A stretch of DNA of 64,000 nucleotides. It comes from Daldinia sp. FL1419 (taxonomy: Eukaryota; Ascomycota; Sordariomycetes; Xylariales; Hypoxylaceae). Positions within the stretch are counted from its first letter, which is position 1. Each line of letters opens with the position of its first letter. The notes beneath the pieces were generated by a model. It ran no database searches. It saw only the letters and a list, made by a program, of their open reading frames with translations, and was not told the origin of the DNA. Below, in pieces: positions 32,947 through 43,526 of this stretch. The stretch is from positions 186,001 to 250,000 of the forward strand of contig MU623371.1 in the NCBI GenBank assembly GCA_025201765.1, read 5' to 3'. Position numbers and translations under genes: made by a program.

Positions 32947-35933
32947 TTTGATTGTTGTTTATGGTAACTCGAAGCGAGGTTTATAGATGAGATGGAGATG
33001 AATGTTTAAGCTTTTGTTTAGATGTTTGAAGGTCTGTGTTGCTGTTGCGATTGTTGGAGATTTTGAAGCGATCATTCCAATGTTTAAATATTCAGACGAT
33101 ACTCCTATTCTACCTCTTCTCGAACGTTTCTTGCCATTACCCTTGACACCGGATTGAGCACGGCCGTGAGGCTGAGTGTGGATGCGGTTGTTTCTGTTAC
33201 GCCTGGGGCATCAGCTCCGGGACCCCTTGTTTTGATGCGTCGCACATCATCATTACACCGAATAACGTTGAATCTCCACGTAGGAGATGAGGCGACCCCA
33301 GATTTTACCGGCTATTTCGTGCTCTGTAGCGTTTATTCAAAGCATCTACCCAATAGCATTTAGAATACTAACGCATCCGAAGCACACATCCTACGCGTTT
33401 AGGACTCGTGATTTACTAGGCGCCGCAGAGACTGCAGACACCTCAAGAAACCGTATAATACCTACCATCTCACGGATAGAAAGACGTTAGCGTTCCTTAC
33501 TTATCTCTACCAAGTTTCTAGACTGATATATTGACCCCTATACTAATCGGTGGAATCTCTTGACGACCCAGCGAGTCCAAGGATACCGACCCAAAATAAT
33601 CTAGATGTAGATATGAGCATATCTTAAGGATCTTGATCTTCAAGTCAGAAACGCCAAAGAGATGCCTTCCTAGTCACTCATCATAATACACGTTATTAGG
33701 GGGATCCGTTGATTTTAGATTCCTGTGTAGTGATTTTCCTTGCAAGTTGTAAAACGCGGGTTATAAGATCGGAGCTGCGTAGTAAACATTTCGAGTTCGG
33801 ACGAAAACTACGGGTCATTAGCGATCCGAAACCATCTCCGGTTGTTGCAATATTGACAGAATATGACAACATTCCGTAACGAAGGTTTCGAAGAATTACA
33901 AAACTCAATGCAAACAATGATAGGATCGTCATAGAGATCAGCATAGGATTATCTATTATTGCCGATCACTTGGTAGGTACCAGTGCTATTACGTACGCAG
34001 TATAAAGCATGAATAGGTACACAATAGACGGTGTCGAATTATGGTAAAACCAGAAACTTTGTTCGTCTGGGGATTGTGTCAACTTGGGTCCGGGGGGTTT
34101 GAAACCATCTTGTGCCCGACTTTAGGAGGGATATTGTGCTGGCCTTGAACGATTCTCAAAGAGGAAGTTCGTCCGTGCACATAATAGAGCATTTTTATTG
34201 GGTGCATCCACGATAGTGGCTGACTTGAGGAAATCCCCACTTCGAGAATTTTGAGAAAATACGTATCTTTTTTCCCCTATCTTATCTTCCTTATAAAGTC
34301 GGGCTATTGTGGTGCCCCGCAGGGGTGCCCTCTTGTTTCGAATGGCCCTAGCTTTCACTGTCCAATCATATCGCACCGACGGCACCCCTTTTTTAAACCT
34401 CATCCACTTTAGCCTTTAGCAGTTGATGAGTTAGGTAAGCACCCCTATTACCAGGCTGCCAGGGTGCAGAATAAAACCACCAAGATAGTATAACTACCTA
34501 GTTAGATGGCATATACTGCATGGTCAACTACGTACGTGCGTAGAGTCGGTCAAGTGTAGACGAGTGTAATCGTTCCTTGGTAGCTTTCTGCTCAATTGCG
34601 TCTACGGGTCCATACCGAATACTAATATTGCAGACGATACTACAAGTTGGGAATTGTAATTTCAAACATGGAGCCAATAAAGTCAACCCCTTTTCAAATA
34701 TCACAAGGTCGAACTAATAAAATTGTCGGTGTGATATAGTCTGGATATTGCGATGTGCACACAGGTACCCTCAACGATGGATTCGAGCTTCAAGTAAGGA
34801 GTGACTTTAATCGGCTCTAATAGTTGAAGTTTTATTGTACGACAAGCGACGGGAACATCAGCGCAGATATGAGCACCCGAGTATCACAAGAAAAGACCGG
34901 CCGAAGTCTTTTTCGTCTCTATCATTACCGACTTCGCATCTATGCTTCGTGCAGCAAGCAGTCAAGACTACCATATCCAACTTGGCCCTCGGCACCAAGG
35001 CTCATCCCTAATAGAAGGGCACTTGAAACCAGTCTCTAGCTCATTTCCGATGCCGTCTCCATGCTGAAGTCAACTGTAAGCACTACTATATTGGGTTCAT
35101 AGCGACGTTTACGTTCAGTTTATGCTCGCGTAGTCGAACCCAATCCAGAACCACATGCCTGATGCGCGTAACTCTCAATCTCCTAGTAGCAACAATTGCT
35201 TCAGGCCTTTTGGGGGCGTGGCTCCAATCAGCAGAATTGTAATTGAATCGGTCCATTGCGCCCTCATCGAAGTGTTTCACCATCAATTCAAGGTAGCGGA
35301 AACGCATTCGCAGACTACTATCACGGCGAATGCTAAAGGAATACGAATATGATTAGTCAATAATACAATAGTGACGGTTTGAGCAAGCTCTGTGACTAGC
35401 GTCCAGCATCACAAAGGAACATGAATAAATAAGTAAACCTTTATTGCTTTGTAATTTGACATCTTCCGTAACAATTTAGGCCAGCAAAATAATCCCATGA
35501 TAGCGCCTCCCAACTCGCTACAAAACAGAGAACTAAGTAAAAGAGTGGGCGTTGAAAGAGCTATTACAATGGTTGGTACCGTGTAAGCACGTAACGTTTT
35601 ATACAATAGAGCTTGAGAACAATTAGACAATAGGACATTGTGTGGCATATGAGAAGATGGACAAACAACAAGTTAGTAGAGTCATCGCCTGCCTTTATCG
35701 AGCGGTATGCTAACGAAAGAAAAATATGAGTGACTAGAAATCAAGAACTTATGCTTTATATATAATCTTCACATCCCCATCATCCTGTATATCTTCCAAG
35801 GCTCCTAGTCATCCGCAGCGTGATATAGAGCAATACGGACTACTCTGAGTTCCTCATCGCCAATAAAGATACCACGCCTCTACAGCTAAATCTCGGGTAT
35901 TGTTTACACGCGCTACGATCGACAACCATCAAA
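32947..35933. other. 3.0-kb gene-free, AT-rich tract
   Basis: Left end is the promoter of the BAS2-like gene. No transposase, reverse transcriptase or conserved domain could be read in the short open frames, and no terminal repeats were found by eye. It could be a heavily decayed mobile element or plain spacer. A TTTATATATAATC TATA-like site (35754-35766) precedes the gene at 35934. Confidence 0.45.
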
Positions 35934-36416
35934 ATGCCGACCTTCGTAACGCACGAGATGTATACCTGCTCGCATACTGTAGAGACGGTCAGTAGGACGT
36001 TCGGCATCGATAACGGTTTTAGGCTCGAATGGATACCTATTCCGACGACCTGCCCGCTGTGCTTCTGCAAGTCGCTTTTAGATAATTCCTACGAGCTCGA
36101 GCTTGAAGACGACGACGAATATGATCGCTGTCGTATCTTAAAAGCTTTGCTACTACCTTATAAGCGGCAGCTCGCTAAGCATCTAAGGGTGATAATGCAG
36201 AACAAGCGGTATACGATGACCGGAATTTTCGGCAGGGTTTCAGGCCTCAGACAAATGCGAATACTAGATAAGCTGGGCGATGTTGTGCTAAATCCTAAAA
36301 GCCTAGGCCAATTTCAGGCCGCGCTTGTTTCCCTTATTCATTTTCAAGAGGAAGAACCTCGTTATCCGGTCTACGTACAGGTGGTAGGAAATGCCATGAC
36401 TATAAAGTCTGTGTAG
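35934..36416 (+). CDS. Hypothetical protein with CxH/CPLC motif
   Basis: 160 residues, single exon, ATG to TAG. I do not recognise the family. The N-terminus reads MPTFVTHEMYTCSHTVETVS and then IPIPTTCPLCFCKSLL (about 36-51): a Cys-x-His pair and a Cys-x-x-Cys pair about 27 residues apart, compatible with a small zinc site. An acidic patch LELEDDDEYDR follows, then a basic, amphipathic helical region (LLPYKRQLAKHLRVIMQNKR) and a C-terminal half without motifs. No signal peptide or membrane segment. Support for being a real gene: an uninterrupted frame in an otherwise stop-rich tract, a TATA-like site 170 bp upstream and a plausible start context (AAAATGCC). Orphan or lineage-restricted status is my inference. 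Confidence 0.55.
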   Translation: MPTFVTHEMYTCSHTVETVSRTFGIDNGFRLEWIPIPTTCPLCFCKSLLDNSYELELEDDDEYDRCRILKALLLPYKRQLAKHLRVIMQNKRYTMTGIFGRVSGLRQMRILDKLGDVVLNPKSLGQFQAALVSLIHFQEEEPRYPVYVQVVGNAMTIKSV

Positions 36417-36879
36417 GTACCTACCTACTTAGTTATCGTATACAAAAGGTGTTCCGCGGAGGAGAGGGAAATAAAAAAATTAAATCGAATGGAGCATTGC
36501 GTGTTACTATTAGCCTTATAATTTATACATCATCTATCACGCACACTCATGTTATCTCTATGTGATAGGTAAGATGGACCTTACTATGTGGGATACATTA
36601 ATTGTATCATTTGCTCGATTTGAAATTCGTCAACCGGAATATTCGTAAGCCCTTCGAGAGACATCACGCTAAGAAATTCGCCCGTGTGTATACTTCTCGC
36701 AACCGGTCGAACTTGTTCCTCAAGCCGACTGTCCAGACTTCAACCTCGACTGGAGTGGAGCTAGTTCGCGATACCAGTAGCAATGAAATCTCTCGTTTAC
36801 TACCAAAGGTATAATTAAACGCATTCGTCGTGCCCATTATAATGTTAAGTAGATATGAAGACCTTAAGAAATGTTATGC
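36417..36879. other. Convergent spacer
   Basis: 3' flanks of the hypothetical gene and of the C2H2 regulator. A GTAGGTACCTACCTAC patch starts at 36413. No gene seen. Confidence 0.5.
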
Positions 36880-39696
36880 TCAGGTCTCGCCATGGTATAG
36901 CAAATGCTTACATGTGTCGAGTCGACCGCATGCCTCTTTGAGAAGCTCTGAAGGCGACTCGGATGTAAGGGCCCCGATAGTATCGAGCAGATTAGGCAAC
37001 CCATCTTGGAGGTTTGCCTGAACATTCGTCGTCGAGGTGTCGAGCTCTGAAATATGAGTGACTTTGCAAATGTAATCGCAAACGCTCGCCGTGCTACGCT
37101 GCAGCTGTTGGGGGAACGGGCGAAGTGTATTGGATTGATCTCGCGATTGGGTAAGCGCCCGAACAAAAGACCAAATGCTCAGGGTAGCATAGTACATAAT
37201 CCACGGTCGATGGGGATCGGGGTCGCGCCGGCAAGAGTATTGTACCCCATATGCATCGAGGGGGTTATTCGGGTAGCCATTGGTCCTCTTCTGGCGGGGG
37301 TCTACAAGGATGCGATGGAGAAGCTTGAATGCGTGGAGAATTGCGTGTCGAGTTGTCGTTTGATTCGACCAGACAGACATTCGTGTCACGACGTTGGTAT
37401 AATCCCGCGTGGAAACCTTACGGCCGAGCAATCGCTTCGCCCCCGCGTAGACTTGACAGTCCACAATGTCGATGTATAGGCTAATGTGAGCGAGATGGTA
37501 AAGAACAGACGCGCTCTGTATTAGCCCGTTAGAATGACCCTGGGGTCCCGGGCCATCTGACTCCGAGTCGCTGCAACCGATAGCAGCATCGAAACTCGTC
37601 TTCCAATCATCAAACGCTATCAGGAGCATATTGCACCATCTCTCTCTCGTATCAGAGGAGGTGGCTCCCAGCTCGAGCCATTTCAAATGCGTCTCGCGAT
37701 GTCTCAAATGCCAACCGACACTTAAAAGGCCGCACATGATAATCATGCGACCAAAAGCATGGGTTCTAACTTCCTTCCCGTGGATGGCACACTTTAACCC
37801 GTCTAGGAATGAGACGGGCTTGACGCCATACAATCTAAAGTTGGAATCGTGATGGCGAACTATTTCGGGACTTGACGCCGACCACAAGGCCTCGTCGCAA
37901 GGTAGAGGTAGACGTATTTCGTGAGGGGCCATGTCGGCCGCATGTCCAAACATCGCGGCGTGAACAACGTCCATCATAAACGCAGCAAAGACTACTCTAT
38001 GCATAGATTCCGTCCTGGCCCATTTTATCCACCACGTTCTCGCATCCGACGTCGCCGGGTGTTCCGTCCCGTTCTGCTCGTCGGACGGAGAATCAGCTCC
38101 CGCCCCTCCAATTAGCGGGCTACCGCGTCTAAGTAGAGTTAGAGTTACCGAGTGGTAGACGTGCGCTCTCTCGTGGAGAATCCTAGACGAGTACATCTTC
38201 TCGTAGAATTCCAATAAGAGCAAGGCCTGGGCAACCCAAAGTTCGACAGGAGGAGACGCCTCGTCGGCAGTCAAGATTTCGAAGCGAACGTTGGAAATAA
38301 TAAGGTCGGCCAAGGCTTTATATTCTGGCATTTCTCGACTGGGCTCCTGGCTGTACATTTGGGCAGCACCCAAGGCGATCATGACCAGAAGGAGGAGGAT
38401 GGGGCACTGCGCTGAAGCGAATGTCGGTTGATGGACGATGGGCAGCCTCGGAGACACAAAATCCCAATAATGCCGTATACATTCTTGTAGAAATTCCAAG
38501 CTTAGACCCGGTATGTCGTCGGTAGTTTCGAGCATCAACTTGGCCAGCTTCGAGTCATATCTGTTCTGTTTTTGATGGAACAGCCTGACGTAGCGTAGAA
38601 CATCTACTCGGCGGTACTCGGAAATAAGCTCGTCGGGCATGTCGGCATACCGCGGGGGCGTCAGATCAAGCTGAGATCTGCTAGTAAGAGATTCGTGATC
38701 GTAGTGGATGTTGTTATTGAAGGGGGATTCCAATCCGCCTTCGAGAAAGGGTATGTTGGTGAAACTGAAGTCGCGATACGTCTGTTGAGGATCGAATAGC
38801 CAAGCCCCAAAATTTTCACGAATCTCTAGCTCATTCGCGTCAGCCGGTATGGGCACGTTGTGGTAAGGAACAAAAGCAGAATGGTCTTGCATAGGCGGTT
38901 CTTCGCGGCCGTAAAAACTCGGTTTCTGACGAATGATGCCGACGCCGTCCATTGGAGACCACGACACGTTATGTGCCAACGGACTTGGTTGGGTGGGCGG
39001 CATAGGCGGCGGTAAAGGCGGATGCTGAGCTTGGACTGGAGAGTCGGAAGTCAAAAGCACAGCTGCATTCCTAGGAGCGCTAGCGGGCTGCTGAGGAAAT
39101 GCTGTCGAACGTGGTGGTCCTACGACATTAGGAGCGGTGTTAGGAGAGGGCAGAATAGCTATTTTCCGAGGAGAATCCTTGGTGGGCATGCCGAAACTAC
39201 TGGCACGGTTCCTCGGAATATATGAAGCCGAATGGCGTTTCTTGTGGCGCGCCAGCAAATCTGGCCTCACGAATGTTTGTGTGCAATCAATAACATCGCA
39301 CGTGTAGATGGTCTTGGGAGCATCTTGAATTCGCGTTAGTATTATGGTGTCGTAGAATTATCAGGTTATCGTCGACGTAGATCCTCCCCAACTTAAGAGT
39401 AGACGATCTGCGATCTTGATATCTCTTTCGTCCCTCTAGTCTTGGGTTCATATGAAGAGTCCTCGTGAGGGGAAGAGGGGATCCTTCTTAAGCTTACGAT
39501 TCAATTGATGTCTCTGAAGATGTTCAGCTCTCGAATACATCTTGTCGCACCCAGGCCAGTCGCACGAGAACCTCCGCGGAGCTCCTTTCCGACTTGCTCT
39601 TTTGTACGTGCCCCCGCCACCGGCGGCGGCGGTATTCCCGTTCCCATTCCCCCCTTCGACTCCTGGTGATTGCTGCTGGGACTGATAAGAAGCCAT
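36880..39696 (-). CDS. C2H2 zinc-finger / fungal-specific transcription factor
   Basis: 880-residue nuclear regulator. Exons 39696-39498 and 39323-36880 are joined by an unusually long 174-nt intron. Zinc finger 1 has Cys45, Cys50, His63 and His67 (CDWPGCDKMYSRAEHLQRHQ); the last His codon is split by the intron. Finger 2 is CDVIDCTQTFVRPDLLARHK with final His. This paired-finger layout followed by a Pro-rich linker and a fungal_trans domain is common in Pezizomycotina regulators. The fungal_trans region begins near SLEFLQECIRHYWDFVSPRL with PIVHQPTF and continues through a run of helices (LLLLVMIALGAAQM, WVAQALLLLEFYEKM, MHRVVFAAFMMDVVHAAMFG) to the C-terminus. The head has a poly-Gly patch (AAAGGGGTY). 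Target genes cannot be inferred; neighbours are a hypothetical gene and, across 2.9 kb, a Gfd2-like gene. Confidence 0.9.
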
Positions 39697-39762
39697 TTAA
39701 CCGCGACATCGCTCGTCCATAATAATATCGTTAATATAGGAAAATAGGAAAATAATAAAATG

Positions 39763-39796
39763 TCGTAATATCGTAATATCGTAATATCGTAATATT
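39763..39796. repeat. 8-bp tandem repeat (TCGTAATA)
   Basis: Four copies of TCGTAATA in the leader/promoter of the C2H2 regulator, about 70-100 bp upstream of its ATG. Confidence 0.85.
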
Positions 39797-41784
39797 AGAA
39801 TAGGTATGACTTGCATATGCGCCGAACCGTTCCGTGGGAACTCGGAGCGCTTAACTCGTCTGAACTCGGTGATGGGGGAGGACGCAGGGAGGAACGCAGG
39901 CAGGACTAATAAGACTAAAATAAAAACAAGCCGGGGGAGCGGAGTCGATGGGGGTCCAGCCTGGTTTTCAACAGGAACACGGACTGCGCGACATTTCCTT
40001 TCCCACTTGCTGCCACTCGCTCGGGACGGCTGAGATGGGAATATTCGCCAAGAAATCCGACGCGGGGGCTAACCCCTGCCCCAAATAAGACGTGGGGGCC
40101 ACCTCCCAACTCTGCAAATTATCCGGGGTAGGAGGTCTCTCGTGGCGTCTTAGCGTCGCGTAAGGCCGTGGGGGTTCGTAGCGCACCGGGGGGTTCCTAG
40201 GTACTAGGTAGTATAACATCTTCATCATTAAGCTGTTAGGTACCATGGCGGGAACTCCTATAAGAAGTAATTATCAAGAAACTACAACAGTGCAAATTTA
40301 TAATAGTCTTTGATCAGATTACGATGCAAACTTTTGGCGCAATGGTTTCTCGGGGCGCAACGCAAACTCCTACTAAGGGTACTGAAGCATATAAAGATAC
40401 CTAGGTATATAGGAGAGATAGTGGGGTTGAAACAGCACCGGATGCTAAGGTTCGAAAAAGAAACCGAAGCTAAAACGTCGTTTATTAGTTATTTGGATTT
40501 ATTCTACGAATTTACCATGACCTGCTATGATTGAAATGTATCATCTAATGTTAATAGGTACCTCCTATGAATAGGTACCTAGGTAATCATAAATATAAGG
40601 ACTTCTCAAGTGCAGCCTGCTACGGTGTTCCCCTTTCCCAGTCTAGTATACATTATTTCATTCCAGAAAAAGTATGTATACCTACCTAGGTACGCAATAG
40701 TAGAACAAGTTATCAATATCACTAACCATAGTATCCCCCCATGACTGAAAGCGGAATTGCGAGGGCGTGGCATCATAAAGAATATAAAGAGTACAAGGAT
40801 GAGTTCTCTCTGCGAATCTAAGATAACGGGACTACTGTACAACTACCTAGCATTAGTGCATGGATGTCATCGAAAACATTTAAGGTACTTTAATAAGTAT
40901 ATTGGTTTCTCAAGAATCCTAAATAGGGGGTTTCCTAAGAAGACTTTTATATTTTATACAGTGCTTCGCACTTTATACCTTTTTTGTGCCTACACCGAGT
41001 TCTAGAACATAATAAACCAACCCTGGTTACCTTTATTCCTATGATACCTTTAAGCATAACGATATACCTCTATTTATATGAACCTCTAAGCCACAAACGA
41101 GCATTCCGGCTCAGCATGACATCCCATCCTTATCACTGATAATCTTTCCCGCAGCGTTCTAGATTTTCAAGACAAAGCTACACGGGTAGGAGTATAATCA
41201 AAGGATGCCCACTAACTTATTGGGGAAAAATAACAATATTAATAATACAAACAATAGGGCTTTTAGTGTGTCGAGAGGTTGAATTAATTGTGTGATTAAG
41301 GGTGGTTTAGATGACTCGTTGTGTAGCTCGTTGTAGGTAGAAGGAACCCCGAAAGCTTTAGGGGTGTTGGTTGAGGCGTAGGATCGATGGCAAGGTATCA
41401 GGGCTTTGGTACCCTTGGGGATTTGATTAAAGAGGCCAACAAATGGTCATATTGATGATTTAGTATTGATATTTTTCCAATAGGCTTAATGATGCAACCA
41501 GCCATGCCCGGGCTCGATCACTAGATAAAGAGAGAAACGAATAAGTGTGTTGATTCCTCAAGGGTGGTACGGAGGGCCATATGTGACACTTGCCAAAATC
41601 AAAATTTTGAGCTGGAAAGGGTAATATTATGCTCGAGTGCGCACGAGCCATCTAGTTTGGGTACTAAACTTGAAATATAGGGATACATATGCATCATTTA
41701 AGTGTATTTATATTTATAAAGAGGATTTTATGTAGTATATTTTCATTTTTGACGTGCTATTATTCTTATTTGGTATGATTTGGT

Positions 41785-41850
41785 CTGAATAACTAGGTAT
41801 GGCTTGAATAGCTAGGTATGGTTTGAATAGGTATGATTTGAGTAGGTAGG
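41785..41850. repeat. Degenerate ~18-bp tandem repeat
   Basis: Units of the type TTGAATAGCTAGGTATGG, about three to four diverged copies; an adjacent short duplication of ATTCGTACGCT is at 41936-41957. Confidence 0.65.
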
Positions 41851-42612
41851 CACCTATAATAGATAATACGTACCTAGGTACTTAAGGCATCTCGGATTGT
41901 GGTGTTTGTAATTCTGTACATGGGGTTATTCGTACGCTATTCGTACGCTATTCGTGAGGATATTTGTGAGGGTATTCGCACGTGAGGGCATATACGTTTT
42001 TACGTATTTACCTAATCCTAATTCAAGATACAATAATTCAAGATACGTACCTATAGTTCCAAATATTGGTATCGTACATGTTTGTATAATTGTGTTTTGG
42101 CTGTTGTTGTTTGTTTTTGGGGGGGAGAGGGGAGGGGGGTTAGAATAAGTGCGAATGCCTTCACATACAATATGATATTCGAACCTCATTTTGACAATAT
42201 GCTACCTTTTATACTGCTAAGCATGTCTTACTAAATAATTATTAAAAATATATTTACTTAAACCACACCATGCGCAAGTACTAATCACCAATTTTGAAGT
42301 ATTAGCCAATAAAATCAAGGCTACGCTTTCCTAAATTAAGTTTAGTCGCCTCCTTTTTTCGATTTTGGCAAAGTTGTACATATAGGCCTCCATAGGGGGG
42401 GACTCCCCAGCATGGCTTTTACACTTCTACACAGTGCCTCGCACCTTCCATTTCTTCGTACCAGCACCGGAAATTACTTTAGAAATAGCTTCTCCTTTCT
42501 TTAAATTTCTCATTCAGTTATGCTCCTATACTAGCTTTGATAAAAATGGCCTAAGAATTACACGAACTCGTTCACTTCGTCATATACCCTAATCTATAAA
42601 GATATCACTACA

Positions 42613-43350
42613 ATGTCCTGGTATCATTACCTGGTAGTTATATTAGTTTGCTTGTATGTTTACAGGAAAACAAAATCATTTCTCAGTGGACAAGTTAACC
42701 TTGGCTCAATTTTACGCCCCATCTGGACAATCCGACCGTATACACAGAATATTGACGATGACAATGTGAGGTTAATCAAGATTTTACAACGGTCCCATCA
42801 TACACCTGCTACTTTTATTGCCATTAGCATATATGCTAGCGAAACAGACAGCAGAAATATAACCGATATTGGCGTCTCTGTTTGGCACACAAGAATGGTT
42901 GACGAATCTGAGATAGGGAGTTATCACTGGAAAATCAAAGAAAATGCATCAGTCAGACACGATCACATAATAAACAATCCCGATATATTTGCTTTTGGCG
43001 ATAGTGAGGCTATTCGCATCGCCGAGGTACCAGAGAAGCTTGATATTGTTTTAAAATCCCAAATGAAAGACTTCTCAAATATTACGATCGCTGGGTATGG
43101 TATTCAGCCCATGGAAGAGTTGCTTAAATATTATTGGAAACCACCTGCGTCTATAGAAATACTCGACACAAAAAAGATATGGCAGATTCAGCACGGCCAA
43201 TCCGACAATATCCCTTTCGAAAAAGCACTTGATACGACATTAGGGGTAGTATATGAAAAAAAATTACTCCACAATGCAGGAAATAACGCAAGATTTATAT
43301 TACTTTTACTTCAAGCTCAGGGACGCATGGCCCGCGAATTTGGTAATTAA
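42613..43350 (+). CDS. Membrane-anchored Gfd2-like DEDDh pseudo-exonuclease
   Basis: 245 residues, single exon, ATG to TAA. The first 17 residues form an N-terminal membrane anchor (YHYLVVILVCLYVY) followed by a basic patch. The rest follows, in order, the RNase-H-fold DEDDh domain of fungal Gfd2/YDR514C-type proteins: FIAISIYASETDSR-NITDIGVSVW (about 68-91), HWKIKEN, PDIFAFGDSE, ITIAGYGIQPMEELLKYY, IEILDTKKIW and LHNAGNNARFILLLLQA. Family catalytic acids are missing: the motif I Asp-x-Glu is Tyr74 and Ser76, the motif II Asp in the usual GHD is GYG (161-163), and the motif III Asp of HNAGND is Asn225. The fold is therefore probably kept but not the nuclease. Codons are visibly more A/T-ending than in the neighbouring core genes. 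It faces a HET gene across 176 bp. The fold call is by motif order from memory of the family and should be tested. Confidence 0.7.
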   Translation: MSWYHYLVVILVCLYVYRKTKSFLSGQVNLGSILRPIWTIRPYTQNIDDDNVRLIKILQRSHHTPATFIAISIYASETDSRNITDIGVSVWHTRMVDESEIGSYHWKIKENASVRHDHIINNPDIFAFGDSEAIRIAEVPEKLDIVLKSQMKDFSNITIAGYGIQPMEELLKYYWKPPASIEILDTKKIWQIQHGQSDNIPFEKALDTTLGVVYEKKLLHNAGNNARFILLLLQAQGRMAREFGN

Positions 43351-43526
43351 TGGCTTGAAAGGTACCTAGATAGACTGCTAACATGTTTCGACCCTTCGAC
43401 CCTTCTTAAGAAATCTGTCTTGAATGCAACAATCGAGCATTTAGCGCTAAATACTTGGATATCTAGGCTCCTACAGGTATAATAATAGAAACGTCCTTAG
43501 ATTCACACAATGGTTTAGGTTAAGCT

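Larger units (their letters stand above)
39697..42612. other. 2.9-kb AT-rich divergent region
   Basis: No gene is supported. The right part, 40.2-42.6 kb, is strongly AT-rich. It contains an 8-bp tandem repeat (39763-39796), four TACCTAGGTA-type palindromes (40197-40212, 40398-40409, 40556-40585, 40677-40692) with a fifth at 41869-41881, and a degenerate ~18-bp tandem repeat (41785-41850). Small open frames have no recognisable domains. Confidence 0.5.

Noticed and set aside
32947..35933. Possible transposon in the AT-rich tract
   Set aside because: No terminal repeats, target-site duplication or transposase motif could be read; only the composition suggests it.
39915..40246. Minus-strand frames of 64-92 codons upstream of the C2H2 regulator
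   Set aside because: Two overlapping frames without domains, in the GC-richer leader; more likely untranslated leader.
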